A program made the position numbers and the translations under genes. From contig NC_051095.1 in assembly GCF_901709675.1 (NCBI RefSeq), forward strand, positions 17,596,456-17,660,455: a stretch of 64,000 bases of DNA. Direction: 5' to 3'. Source of the DNA: Syngnathus acus. Lineage: Eukaryota; Chordata; Actinopteri; Syngnathiformes; Syngnathidae. The notes beneath the pieces are model-generated. The model worked only from the letters and a program-made list of their open reading frames with translations. It was not told the origin of the DNA and ran no database searches. Positions 12,400 through 25,769 of the stretch are shown here, piece by piece (the stretch's first letter is position 1; each line of letters starts with the position of its first letter).

Positions 12400-15390
12400 G
12401 AAATATTTAACACGTGTCCAATCAATACACTTTTAGTCTTGGGTCTACGGTTAAGAAATGCTTTATGCAGCATAAATGCTACTGGCAAATGGCAACACAT
12501 TATTCCCCTCTGGAATTGCCTAAGAATACATTTATTCCAGTGTGATTTTACAGTATTTTTTTCTCTCTTATTATCGAACATTTAACCCTTTAGTAGTCCC
12601 ATGGACTGCAAATATGTAAGTAGCTATGACAGGAACTACTGAGAATTTTTTCCCTACTAGAAATAAAACCTCTGTACCGATCATCACACAGACGGCCAAA
12701 TTGTTCTTTTAAATATATAGCAAGGACAAGCATTCTCATCTCTCTTCTTTTCACTGATGCAAACCATGAGCGCTTGAAGATTTTTGTGGTGTTTTAGCTT
12801 ACCACGGTTTTGCGATCATATATTTCTCATCAGCTGAAAACATGAAAAACACATTTAAGGCTTTTAATAATGCAGGCAAGAGAGACACTTTACTCCATCT
12901 GCACAGTGTATCAAAAATTGTGTCAAATCACATGCAGCTCTTTTAATATCATAGCAGCCAAAGTGAACTGGAAAAAAAACCCAAAGTTAAATGTCTTGGT
13001 ATTGTATTATTCTAATGCATTGTTGTGCAGAGGAAGTATTTGCAAAACAGCCATTCCATATACACAGTACAGTATATGCATTGGAGCGATATGCAGTACA
13101 AGCATAATCTAATTTAGGATTGAGCAACTTTGAAGATCGCAAAGGCCACATATTTTTATCTATAGCCCTTGGTTGTCACACTGATCATGCACCGCCTATC
13201 ACCTACTAACCCCATATATGTGGTGGGATTTCTTTCTCAAATTTTGAGTTACTAAAATTGAATTGGTGGTTGGGTAGGATACATGGACGATAGGAGCACA
13301 GATCTGCTACCGTGGAACTGTGTTTCGTCCGACAAGCACATGGCCAATAACTGGCTGTGAGAGGTAGTTTCCAAGCTTTCACTGTTTTTAGATATCTCCA
13401 TGTGAGATGTAAACCATTAAAAGTGAAATCACATGGTATCCACCAATTCATGGGTCACACTGAGCAAGGCCACAGGCGCCAGTTGCTTATGTCTGATCTA
13501 ATTAGACGATGCTTTTAGATGCGCTGCAGTCTTTTTTTTTTATCAATACTTAATAAGCTCTCGTGTCAATTAGTGATGATTGGGAGTAAACCATGCAAGA
13601 AAAAACTGTCAACTTTCTACCTTTAGGTACACAGCAATAAAGTCAATACAGGAAACATAAACATCAGGTTATACGTAAAAGAGTAAATAACGCAACTAGA
13701 GTGTAACTTGAGCGGTAAACACAGTATTGACATGAATTAAATCTTTCCAGCTTTTGACATGAGTATTGAGAGGAGTTTATTTTGTCTGCAAGAGAAGAGC
13801 TGACAGAAAAGTAAAAGAATGATCCATGGATCAACCATAAATAACTGCATTATATTCATAGGCTACACACCATAAACCAAAGCCAACCTTGTTATTCAAA
13901 CTAATAGTAATGCGGGGTTATATGCACAGCTATCAATCGACTCATAACTACAAGTCTGCCCTGCACAAGGATCTCAAACAGGCACTAAAGCAAGATTGTA
14001 ATCCAAACCTGTAATGCTGCTGGTCATGTTACAGGGGCAGTGCATGTACAAATGTGTGTGTATGCATGTGCGTGTGTGCGTGCGTGTGTGCGTGTTTATG
14101 GAAGTCACTGAAGCAAAGACAGAACTCACACTTGAATGATTGAGGTTACCTGGGTGACCTCATAAACCAAAACCCATGGCAGTCTCCCAAGGTGAGCACT
14201 GAATTATGCCGTCATTAAAGGACAGGCTCAGTTGCCAAGGTTAGTATGTAAAGTATAATCATCTTTCCCCCCCCTTTTTCCAGTCACTCATTAGTCCCCC
14301 CTCATGCACCAACAGAGATTATACCTTGAACTTGCTTCACTATCACTATCTGCCTGTTGGGAATTGTTCCGCTATGGGCCATTTATATCCGGTCTCACTG
14401 GCGTCAGCTAGCTCGGCCTACAATTCTGCAGGTGTAGCATTTGTATGTGCACTTGTGTGTCACCTCGTATCCACTCGGGACACAGCTCATTGAGTTTGTC
14501 CCATAAAAAAAATTATGCTTTGACTTACCGACACATTTTGGCCCAATTTTTAAGAGAACCACCAGGAAGAACTTTTTGGGGGACTCACTGAGCTCTCAGA
14601 CCGGATTTAGTTTCTGTGCTTGCAAATGTTCACATAGTAAATTTATACATAGAGATTAAATACATGTTCAACATAATATTCATTTGAAAAGGTGTGTGTG
14701 AAAAGTGACGGCAATTATTATACTTGGGAGATTTTAACATAAACACTATGCCACACTTCATCAAATTGCTATGCACACAAGACAGCCAAGTTTAATCAAG
14801 CTCCAGAGAGCGACTAGCACTTTTGTTTCAGAGGACATCACATGCTGTCAGAATCAACGCAAGTACTCATTTGCTTTTGTTTACTCAACATTGGCCACTC
14901 AGAAACAAGTGTCTTTAAAAGCCTTGGAGATACAGAAAATGAACTCCTTTGTTTTGACTTGTCCTATACGGACATTGTTTTTACATTATTCTTCTTTAGG
15001 GATAATTAGCATTTTTACTGCAGTCTCCAAGAGGGCTGCGCAAATTGTTTTTACCATATTTGACCACAGGGCGAATCTCATCCTTTTTACTATTGTTTTC
15101 CACTGGGCCATTCCGTATTCTCTTAGCCCAAACTAGTTTTGTATGTTCGACCCCAAGCCTAGGCCTCCAGTTTTTAATACATTCTCCCATAGTGTGAACC
15201 TTGTGATTTTTACGACTTCCTCTCATATGGCTCAGCCTGTGGTTTGGAAAAAAAATTTTCCCAAGTGTTGCTACGTCACAGTTCTTTTACTGCTGTATCT
15301 AACTTTTCACAATATTCTTCCGTATATTATTTTCAAAGACCTGTGTTGTGTTTTGGGGATTATAGGCAGAGCTTGTTTGCATTAATTCTA
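12400..15390. other. unassigned sequence
   Basis: Contains an imperfect (TG)n/(CG)n tract at 14053-14096. The 14.9-15.4 kb part has repeated AATTG.TTTTTAC-like phrases that may be an old dispersed repeat, but I cannot name it. Confidence 0.35.
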
Positions 15391-15490
15391 TTTGTTTCAA
15401 ACATGTAAACTATACGTCATCAATCAAATGAGAATGCATTTTATTTGTTTCAAACATGTAAACTATACATCATCAATCAAATGAAGACAC
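15391..15490. repeat. 53-bp tandem duplication
   Basis: TTTGTTTCAAACATGTAAAC begins at 15391 and again at 15444, and each copy runs through a near-identical CTATACRTCATCAATCAAAT. One substitution is evident. It could be part of a LINE 3' region. Confidence 0.8.
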
Positions 15491-16589
15491 AAATAAAAAG
15501 CAAAAACAAGGTGAAAGTCATTTAAATTATGACTTTGTATAAATACTAGGTATAAACAGAAAACAATCTGCACAAAATGGGCGGAGTCTACTTGTTTGAA
15601 AAGGAGTGGGAAAAAGTAAGACGTAAGAGTAAGTAACGTAACATACTAAATGAACAACAACCTAAAAATCTCAAGAGACGTAAGTAAGTAAGAGTAAAAG
15701 TTATTATTATTACCTAATTAATTTCCTATTGCGCTGGATAACCACTGATATTGGTGGAGGGCCGACTTTTGCTAGAAAGCCATCTGCTTACAGTACACTA
15801 TCTGGGCTTGGGAAAAGAGGGCAACATTCCAACATGTCGCAACAGCTCAGAACTATATTGTTCTCAGTTTTTGCACATGTATTCAGCAATCATTTATCAT
15901 TTTTTCGGCAAACATACTATCTACATATAATTTATTTAAAGACAAATCTCTCAATTCCCTTTACAGAGTCTTTAATTGATGATTACGTTTATCTACTTTA
16001 TTCATTCCTCCTCGCCAATTTGCTAACGAAATACCAGTATTGGACAAGAGGCTATTCATGACTGAATTGGCAGCAATGGTGATGATGCTTCAAGCAAAGG
16101 GTACTTTACTACTCATAAGTGGGTAGGATGCACAGCAGCGGAGAAAACACGATATTACTGAGAGGATGTCTTTACGTTATCCAGTAATAGCACACATTAA
16201 TTTTGCCACTGGACCTACTCCAACAATGAAGCCTGCAAAAAGCAAAACCAAAGTGGGTTTAGAAATTCCTGCCTTGATAAGAAAATAAAGGGAGTTGGAC
16301 CTTGCTGATTTCACTGCTCAGAGTCCCTTTTATTCAACTGTAATGTCACATACACCAAACCCTTTTTCCTTCAGCTACAGAAAAAAGTTTCTACTCACAA
16401 GTTAAAGGGAGTTTGTCAGTAGGTAGCTGTGCTCTATCGGCTACAGTTTCTGAACTGGATAAGTAAAGTAGTGTTTGAACCCTAAAATACAGGTCTCTTC
16501 CCTCATCAGACCCACCGATTCTGTTTTGTCCTCCTTCCTCTTCTACTAACACACATAGAATAATTTCTTCATGCACAACAATTCAAAAA
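15491..16589. other. unassigned sequence
   Basis: A phrase at about 15650 (GAACAACAACCTAAAAATCTCA) is echoed at 16655, suggesting an old dispersed repeat. No gene is recognised. Confidence 0.35.
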
Positions 16590-16835
16590 GCTTTATTGTA
16601 TTGTTACTGTATTGTTATCCATAAACCAATACAGTCACAATCACACACATACTAAAAGAACAACATAAAAATCTCAATAAATAAGTGTAGCTGAAAATGC
16701 TGTTGGTTTAAAACAGTGACAGCAGAAGGAACAAATGAATTTTTGTAGACGTTTTTCCTGACACGAGGGACCCTGTAGCGATGTCCTTATGGAAGGAGCT
16801 GGAAGGACTTGTTCAGAGGATGGAAGGAGTCAGCT
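16590..16835 (-). mobile_element. LINE fragment, C-terminal end of the ORF2-type protein
   Basis: On the minus strand 16740-16832 reads Q-L-L-P-stop-G-H-R-Y-R-V-P-R-V-R-K-N-V-Y-K-N-S-F-V-P. The pattern LPSGxRYRxP...RxNxxKxSFVP is the extreme C-terminus of CR1/L2/Rex1-type LINE proteins. Here the serine codon position is a stop. It is followed by a 3' end rich in ATAAAGC-type sequence. It is truncated on the 5' side, close to another LINE copy. Confidence 0.55.
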
Positions 16836-17258
16836 GAGATGGCCTTTGCTTGCCTTCCATCATCATGGGCAATCACTCAAGAACAGTATGATTGTTCTTC
16901 TATTGATGGGGCATCGTTTGGTCTTCATGTAGTTTGCACTGCATATATAAGTGGCCGTCATGGTTGTAGTATGGAGTCATCGATTTCTCCTTCCTCCATT
17001 GCCTTCTTGCTTCTTCAACATGATGGAGCTCTTATTGTAGCTGTGCCGTACATTCATTGAACCTTTCTGATTTATTGCCTCTTCCTAGGTGTTCAGATTG
17101 AAGATGTATGTTTTAATGATGACTTTGCACTGCTTTTTTTTTAATCCCTCATGGGCAAACTGTGCTTCCTTCACTTGGCTGTACAACATATATTTCAGAA
17201 GGCCATGCAAATGATATGACCTGTTCATTATAGCTGTTGTGGTGATGCTGCCAATGTT

Positions 17259-18990
17259 GATAAGATAAGACAGAACTTTATTGATCCCACGATGGGGAAA
17301 TGTGCTCGTTTCAGCAGCCCAGCATAGGAAATAAATAAATAAATAAGAACAGTAATAGAATAAGTAAACAAGAACACAAGTAAACAAGAATACACCAAGA
17401 GAAACTATATACATGAAAGAATTCACAGATATCCATGATGAAGATTTTTTTTATACAGCATGCACGATATGCATTATGAGTGGAGGTATGAGCATCAATG
17501 TTAATGTATATGTAGTATACATATTTAAATTGTGCTGCATGCATAAAGTGAGGACAGTGATGGCAGAGTGATCAGGTAGGGTGACTCAGAGGCCCATGAT
17601 ATCACGATATGTTGTAGAGTTGAACTGCCGTCGAGATGAATGACCTGCTAAAACGCTCTTCCCTGCAGTGGGGATGTCTTAGTCTCGGACCAAATGAGCT
17701 TCTCAAGTCACCTACGAGCTCATGTAGAGGGGTGGTGAGAATTGTCCATGATGGATGTCAGCTTGGCTAGCATCCTCCACTCTCCCACCACCACCACAGA
17801 ATCCAAAGGACATCCCAACACAGAGCCAGCCTTCCGCATCAGCTTGTCAATCCTGCTCCTATCTCTCACAATGCATCTGCTCCTCCAGCTGACCACTGCG
17901 TAGAACGGGACCGATGCTGAGTCTGAGACTTGCAGACTCCAAAGGACCTTAGTCTCTTCAACAGGTCGAGTCGACTCTGGCCTTTCTTGTACAGGACGTC
18001 TGTATTTGTAGACCAGTCCAGCTTGTTATTGAGGTGAACACCCAGGTCCTCGTAAGAGACCACTGTTTCGATGTCCTTACCCTGGATGTTCACTGGTGCT
18101 GTGCGGGGGTGACTTTCTCCTGAAATCAATGAGGATCTCCTTCATCTTGCTGGCATTGATTTTAAGAGCGTTGGTCCCACACCAGTTCACAAAGTCAGTG
18201 ATGACGCCCCTGTATTCATGATTGTTCCCATCTGGTACGCATCCAATGATGGCCATATCATCCGAGACCTCTGCAGTTTTCCTTTCAGCAGTGCAGGCTG
18301 GATGGTGTTGAGCGCACTAAATCAAAAAAAAATCAAAGAACATGACTCTCACAGTGTTCGCCGCCTGCTCCAGATAAGAGGGGGATCTGTGTAGCAAGTC
18401 TTCCTTGGATGACAGCTTCTTCTACTCCAATGCTAGCCCGGTAGGCAAACTGCAGGGGGTCAAGTGGGCGGAGTTGTTGCAGGATGAGCCTTTCCATGGT
18501 CTTCATCAGATGAGAGGTCAGGGCCACAGGTTGGTGGGCTCAAGTGATTGGGCTCCTTGGGGTGTGTGATCTTTGGCACCGGAACCACACAGGAAGTCTT
18601 CCACAATGCAGGGACCCTCTCCAGATTAAGGCTCAGGTTGAAGATATGCAGGACAACATGACAGAGCTGGTCTGCGCAGTACCTGAGCGCTCTGGAGCTG
18701 ATTCCATCCGGTCCTGCTGCCTTCCTGATCTTTGTCTTTCTGAGCTCACATCTCACCTGTTAAGCCGTGAGGTGGACGTGTGGCTGTGTTGAGGCGAGAG
18801 ATGGGGGTGGCGATGAAACAGAGAGTGCAGGTAGCGACCAGGAGAGGGTGGAGGCAATATACGGTGGTGGTTAGATGGTAGCAAGGGAGAGGGGGAGATT
18901 GTTAACGACTCAGAGTCACATCTATCGAAGATCAGGTTTAGGTCGTTATCCCACCCCCGGTCAGCGGGAACTGTAGCGCTACCATTGTCC
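17259..18990 (-). mobile_element. 5'-truncated CR1/L2/Rex1-like LINE
   Basis: The left edge GATAAGATAAGACAG is a short tandem tail, followed by AACTTTATTGATCCCAC, the 3' end of the LINE on the minus strand. Reverse transcriptase pieces follow on the minus strand up to about 18800, and a linker-like stretch continues to about 18990. It is truncated before any endonuclease domain. Between tail and coding part is a 3' UTR with (AAAT)n at about 17328-17345. Confidence 0.8.
17690..18800 (-). pseudogene. decayed LINE reverse transcriptase lacking motif B
   Basis: The product would copy LINE RNA into DNA at a nicked target. Visible in order on the minus strand are RKAAGPDGISSRALR and NLERVPALWKTSCVVPVPK (18460-18756), then MALTSHLMKTMERLIL and [10 protein letters not shown] (18333-18527). 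Next come FSALNTIQPALL (about 18290), SDDMAIIGCVPDG (about 18250), NWCGTNALKIN, and finally VSYEDLGVHLNNKLDWS (17866-18129). These match reverse transcriptase motifs 1-3, A, C, D and the thumb. The piece between motif A and the catalytic DD is missing: NTIQPALLKGKLQ runs almost directly into SDDMAI, so motif B is gone. Frame changes and stops confirm a dead copy. The family is clear; exact clade (CR1, L2 or Rex1) is not. Confidence 0.8.
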
Positions 18991-21900
18991 TCAAGGTGGC
19001 CAGAGATGTGAACATGACCCAGAGTAACTTAAAAACAAATAAAAACACAAAAAACAAGGAAAAGTTTGGAAGGTTCGGTAACAAGCTGCAGAGACATTGT
19101 TGGTGTTACTGCTCTAAATGGTACAGCCACAGTCACCAGCAGAATTCAGATATTAGACATTGGATATTGGATCATTGTTGATGAGACTATTTACCAAGAT
19201 GGTTGTTCTTGTGATACATTTTTGTTCCTCATCTTAACCATTGTAGAAGGCACCAACTAAAAGCACAAACCAAACTGGCAAACTGATTTTGTGCAGCCAT
19301 GTGAGTAGCAAATAAAATACAACTGGTATCCTTGCAAATAAAACTCAGTAGTGGCTCGTTTGCTATATTTATATAAAATGTTAGCCAACCCCTAATGAAG
19401 TACAGAAAACTAACCACACGTATGAGTTGTAAGCGCACTTTCGTCTGTTAATTTAGCATCCGTTTGTACATTGCATACAGCTGCAAAATGGAATGCAATT
19501 GTTAGAGTAATTAAGTTGTATGAGGAGACAGGATGTTCCAACTCCACGATCCCACCCCCAGGTAAAAATCTAGCATCCTTTAGTGCCGAGCGCAATCATG
19601 ATGAGGCCTGAAACACATCCAGCATGCAGAGAGTAAAGCTGATGTGTGAAGAGAGGAATTGGACACAAATCTCTTTTTCACAAGTTAAACTCAACAAGTT
19701 TGAATGCTCCGACACGTGAACACACCTCTCTGTCACTGTGGCTGTCATCCATCCAGGTGGGTGGCATTTTACTTTCCACAGCCAAATGCTCTTAGAAATG
19801 GGAGATGGACTTAGACCGAGCCTACTTTTTTAAATGTGCAGTTGTACGTATCCTGTCGCCTCATCTCTGTCCTCTATTTCTAAGTTTCCAATTTATAGGG
19901 GCATCTAATTACCCTGTAAGGGTGCAGTCTGACATTGCACTTTGGCTTGCACTTGTCTTACTCATCTTGCCCTTTTCAGTCAAACTTCATCCGACTATTG
20001 GTTGTTTAATGAGTCATAATTATTCACAGTATGCTTTCTGTGAACTTGGTGGGCAAAGGGCTTCTTCATATCTGAAAAAGGTAAAATCATTTTGGATTAA
20101 AGATTAAATGTTTTTAATTACCAAGGAATCCAGCTGCCTTCAATTTAACATTTGTGAAATTTTTGTGGATTATCCGGATTACTGAAAATTATTGGTCAGT
20201 CTATACTAAATAGAGCATGAACGGAGTGCGTATACATAAAGCAACTTAACATTAAACTAACCAGTAATTATACTATAAATAGTCAACTGGCAAGACAGTT
20301 TATGGTTTAATGGCTTTAAAAAACATTTGATTAGTTGGCCAACAGGAATTCTCTGGAAGTCGGTCACAAGGTAGGTACTATGTATTTTTATTCATCTGGT
20401 TGTTGGTGAACATCTCAGTCATCTCATGTGAAAAATGGTTGATTTTAATTCCAGACTTTTTTTAATAACCCTAAACTAAAGGAGAGCAAAAATCATACAG
20501 TAGCATATTGTTGCTTTAAATTCACACAATATCACTCCATATTAAAATCTAAACATACTGTATTTCCATTTGAAAGCGACTGCAGATATATCCCAAATGT
20601 GTTTGATAGACTCCTCTGAAGTGGCCACAGTAACCCAAAGGCAAGGCCTCCTGAGGGACAGAGAAGATAATCACTGTGCAGCCTTATCAACACTCAGCAT
20701 CAAATGCTTAAAGACAGGATTGCTAAAAGCTGTTCTTTTCACAAAGCCCCGATGCCAACATTACATTGTTGATGCATGTTATTTGACAGGAGAATGCACC
20801 AGTTATCCCCGCAGCAGATGCTGCTTGAGTTGTCACACATCTGCAGTAGCAGAAAGAGTGTAGGACCACAAATGGAGTTTATACACCACCAATTCTGAAT
20901 TCCTTTTTGAAATCCCTCATTAATTTTCAACCAGACTCTCTCATTGGATGTAACAGGAGCAAATTAAAATCCCTCCATCCCTCTGTCGTGATGAATAGCA
21001 CCTGCCCACAAGCAAGTTCACATTTGTCATATTTAATCATGATCACAGAAGACCTGCACTTCAATGCTATATTCTGCTCCATTTGTGGACAAGTTTCATT
21101 CATTCAGAAAATGTTACCCAAGGGTGAGTGAAAACATTTCACACAGAAACCCACTGTCAGAAACAAGCAGAAAGAATGTTGATGTATTCACAAGTAGCGT
21201 AATCTTGACTTGAGAGTGGAGCACCAAGAAAAATGTTTGTGACTCATTAAATGACTTTTGCTGATTGCATTGTTTTGATATCATCATCACTATTTTTGGA
21301 AGATTTTAATTTGTTTATCACTCCTTATCACCTTTTTTTTCAAATTATACCTGCTGCTGTTAGTTTTAATGGGGAGACCTCGCCAGATTTTTAAGTAATC
21401 ATTCAGCAAAGTGGAAAAAAATGAAACTTAGAAAACCCAAGATTCGAGTGTAAGTAAATCAATTCAAATAAATAAATAAACAAACAAATAAATAAATAAA
21501 TAAATAAGCATTATGGTGGCAAAAAAGAAGAAAAAAAGCTATATTTGAGAGGATGAGGACATGCTCGTCTAAATAAATAGCAGGAAACAATTCAAAAAGG
21601 ACAATTTAAAATAGAATGAGAGGTCTGACTCAACCCTGAAAACTTTGATTCTAATTCCAAGTGTCTTGACATGCAGTGACATTAATTTACTGCCAAAAAC
21701 ATCGGCATATTAATCAGAATTGATTGTCAAAAAACAGAGTGATTAATTTTATTAGCTGCATGTATGCCTTGAGAAATAAAGATCAGCGAGGTGATATTAG
21801 GGCCAGTGGCATTTATTTCTGGTCATTGTCCAGCCACATTTCTTCATCTCTCTCCCGTTCTAATGGGTGGTGGTACAAGCTTGAATGGTTGGATACAAGT

Positions 21901-23470
21901 AGATAAGAAAGTCTTATTTGAAAACTTCACTTCGATTTGGACCATGTTGAGGAGTGGGCCAACATAATAGTTGCAGTAAGATGTTGTGTTGGGCAGTTCA
22001 CACGCATTTTGTCATGTTTAGGATTACGAGAAGTAATCGCGGGAAGTTGTGCTTCATTCTCATAGCCATTTCAGTTTTAATTAGTCAATGACAGACTGAT
22101 TTTATTTTCAAAATTCATGATACACACACGAGAGGGAATGTGTGGACAGAAGTATTGATCACAGTCTTACAATTCAACATTTTGCATTGACTGTTGGCTG
22201 ACTGATGGCATTATTTCATTAATGATTTAGCCCTGAACTTTGCATTGTGCTGACACCAGAGATGGGGTAGCTAAGCTGTGATTAAAGCCCCAAAGCCTTG
22301 TGATTCCCTGTGGCTGGCAGTCTGCTCATCACTATTACTTATTCACCAAAAATAGAAAAAGATGAACTTCCAGCATGCTAGCGACCTTCTCCATACACTT
22401 TCTTCCAAGTCCGACCTACCTGTTATAATCCTGCATAATGGAAATGTGGAATGTCACCTTGTGTGTGAGAGACAGCTGATATCTTTCCCTGTGCAAAAAA
22501 CGTCATTTAGCACAACTGCAGATCACATTTAATTAGATGAGAGGATTTAAATTGCTATGCATCAAGCACTGCAGATGGCCAAAACGGGAAAGAACTTGGG
22601 CCACAGGCCAGATTCCATGAGCTCTTCTATAACCCATCAAAATCCCTTGAGCTACGGGGGTCACTAAGTCAGAACACAGCTGCCTTAATTAACAATGACC
22701 ATCGCTTGGAAATGTCCAGAATTTTAATGGCTCTCACCTGGAGTCAAACTAGTAATGAGTGATGTTTATAAATAAGGAAATTTAAAGCAGAAGTCCACTG
22801 GAAGGTTGAATACGGTTTATGTGTAAGCAACAGTAAATTCCTGGAAATTCAGTGGTTTGCTCAAATTTGCCATTCGAAAATTCAGGGTGCAACAAAAATG
22901 GAGTGCCAGGGCGCCCCGACGTACAGGGGAAAATTGTGTGTGGGAGTCACCACAGATTATGACATTAATGATCACTGTCGTGTCGCTACATTTAGCAAAT
23001 GACCGGAGTGTGTTGACGCAGGAATAGAACGGCAAAGCCACTTCGCCAGTTTATTCGGCCATCGTGGATATTTCAAAGCATTTCGAATTTGGAAATAAAA
23101 TTTTACCTGAACATTTATCACTCTTGTTATTACACCCAAAACCATGTCAGCAACACACTTGTGTTAATGCAGAAGTGTTGGGGTAGGGGTGGAGGGGGGG
23201 TAACAGATACAGATTTACGTCATATTCTTGCGACGGCAGAGCAAAAATCACACCTTTCCATGTTTTTAAATGTATTTTCTTAGAATAAATCCTTGCTAGA
23301 CTAAAGTTTAAAAACAGTTAAGTATGCCGATTTTAGAAGTTGGAAGTTCTTCATCTTGGGTTCACTTCCGCATTAACAAACTTCCTCAACTTATTTGGAT
23401 AAGATTCATAATGTCTCCGTATATTATATAAGGCAGTTCTTTTGTTTAGACAAATAAAATGAATGAATTT
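18991..23470. other. unassigned sequence
   Basis: About 4.5 kb with an (AAAT)n/(AAAC)n tract at about 21467-21509 and otherwise unique-looking AT-rich DNA. Frames near 19805 and 20907 show no recognisable domain. Confidence 0.4.
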
Positions 23471-24032
23471 TACTTTGGACACTCGGGTGAAGAGAGGGGC
23501 GGAGCTGTCAACTGATCACCACCTGGTGGTGGGTTGGGTTCAATGGTGGGGAAAGATGCCGGTACGACCTGGCAGACCCAAATGTACTGTGAGGGTTTGC
23601 TGGGAACGTCTGGCAAAATCCCCTGTCAAAAAGCGCTTCAACTCCCACCTCCAACAGAGCTTTCCCACATTCCGGGGGAGGCGGAGGACATTGAGTCTGA
23701 GTGAACCATGTTCCGTGCCTCTATTGTCGAGGCGGCCAACCAGAGCTGTGGCCGTAAGGTGGTTGGTTTCTATCGTGGCGGCAACCCCCCGAACCCGCTG
23801 GTGGACACTGTCGGAAAGGGATGCCGTCAACCTGAAGAAGGAGTTCTATCGGGCCGTTTTGGGCTGCGGGACTCCGGAGGCAGCCGACAGGTGGCCAAGT
23901 GGAACGCAGCTTTGGCGGTTGCAAAGGCAAAAACGCGGGAGTGGGAGAAGTTCGGCAAGGCCGTGGAGAATGACTTCCAGACGGCTTCGAGGAAATATCT
24001 GGTTCACCATCTGACGTCTCAGGAAGAGGAAG
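23471..24032 (+). pseudogene. LINE fragment: end of endonuclease and linker to reverse transcriptase
   Basis: The plus strand reads GAELSTDHHLVVGW at 23503-23545. S-x-D-H-H-L-V is the conserved final histidine motif of the APE-type LINE endonuclease. VRVCWERLAKSP follows. MFRASIVEAANQSCGRKVVG is found in another frame from 23708; RTRWWTLSERDAVNLKKEFYRAVL and ALAVAKAKTREWEKFGKAVENDFQTA alternate between frames. This is the linker that precedes the reverse transcriptase in RTE-like fish LINEs, as I recall them. At least two frameshifts separate the pieces, and neither the early endonuclease nor the reverse transcriptase is present. The two overlapping long frames are therefore parts of one broken gene. 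Confidence 0.7.
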
Positions 24033-24140
24033 CATCCATCCATCCATCTTCTTCCGCTTATCCGGGGTCGGGTTGCGGGAGCAGCAGCTTTAGGAGGGAT
24101 TCCCAGACTTCCCTCTCCCCAGCCACTTCGCAATTTGTTC
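24033..24140 (-). mobile_element. LINE 3' end in opposite orientation with (ATGG)n tail
   Basis: CATCCATCCATCTTCTTCCG followed by CTTATCCGGGGTCGGGTTGC is, on the minus strand, a LINE 3' end closing in ATGG repeats. This sequence is very common in fish. It abuts the plus-strand LINE fragment directly. Confidence 0.6.
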
Positions 24141-25735
24141 TTCATCAGCAAAATGGGGGGGGGGGTCCAGCAGTTACGGACTAAAAAGGCCCATTGGTAC
24201 TAAAGATTATGCTTTCAGTGACAGACGAAAATGCTGCTTCTGTTGGTGCTTCGTCTGTTAGTTTCCATCATTTGTCTTTTGCCAGCAAAACGGACGTTGG
24301 TCAGTGACGGATTGAGGAACCTTCCGTCAGTACTGAAAAATGCCCACCTCTGCACAGTACACATATAGTACATGTATGGAGGCTGTAGGTGATCACTAGT
24401 ATTTGCCAATACTGAAACAACAAAAGATTCCGAACAAAATAAGACGTGAAAATTAACGTTAGTGATATTTCATATCAAGTAAAACAACACTTTTATTCAA
24501 GCTAGTGCCGTTGTTCCTCATTGCCTTGAGAGCTTCACAATGCTCAGCAGTTTCCCAGGACAATGGCTGCAATCGTGTTGTGATTACTGGTTTATGCATG
24601 TGCACAACACACACACACACACACACACAAACAAAATATTGCCTTGATTGCTCGGACCGTGGCTGAATTAAGATTCAGAGACCAAGTGCCAACATTGTCT
24701 GTAGTCAGCAATAAGAAGCGGGGGGGGGGGGGGGGGGGGGGGGGAATCACCAGTATTACCCAGGATCCAATCCCAAATAGAACAAGAATGTTTCAGCGAC
24801 AAAATATCTTAAGTCTACATCCAGGTGGTATGCATGGTAACACTGGTATTGACCACTGCAATAGTGCTGGAGCAAGAATATGCTTCCCTGTGGGGCTTAG
24901 ATGAGTAAGGAGCTGTCAAGCCCAGCACCCAAAAGTGTTAATAGACCCCCTGCCCCTGACTATCTCCTGGTCTGCATCTTGCCGCCAGCTGAGTTCTCCA
25001 AAGCCCTTGCTGCAAAATCCCGATACAAGTCACCTTCATCTCACAGATAGAGCGATTGATAAAACCATGGCTGTTTTAATACATGCATTGTGCATCAAGG
25101 TATTTTGTATTTCTTCTCAATTATACTGCTCAATTTGCAGTTCAATCAAGATAGATAAGGGGTCATTTTTTCCAGTCATAAGTCCTATCTGTAGGCTACT
25201 AAAATATTAGTTAAATGAATATGACAACATAGACATAAATGCAAATTGTTCAACTGTCCACTACTCTACTCGCATATCGTAAAATCTGGATCATTGTGAT
25301 ATGTTGTGATTCATTAATTCAGTTTTGTCCTCAATTTATATTATATTGATGAGAGGATGTGAAGGGAATTTCAATGAAGCTCACAGCTCATGACATTTGC
25401 AAGTATGGTTAGATGCCTGTATTTTTTATTTTTATTTAATGAACAGATATAGGTAAGACACATGACCTCAGCTGGTATATTCTAACCGCAGTGTAACCCA
25501 CTTTGATACGATCATGACATTGGGTCAGACTTAATTGTTTCTGTTTACATTTTTCTCCTGGTCCCAAATCGACTCGCAGGGCTGTTACGATTCATGTTGA
25601 CTAACAGAAATAATTTTAACATATAATACATTTGTAATATTATATTCTAATAAAAGTCCACCTTTTTCACAACCCCGAGGAAACTAAAAGTGACAAATTT
25701 TTTTCTTCTATGCCCCTTGACTTCTGATGCTTTTA

Positions 25736-25769
<34 letters not shown>

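Noticed and set aside
20999-21122. Exon ending at the GTGAGT near 21123
   Set aside because: Two frames are open, the acceptor is poor and the peptide has no protein-like pattern.
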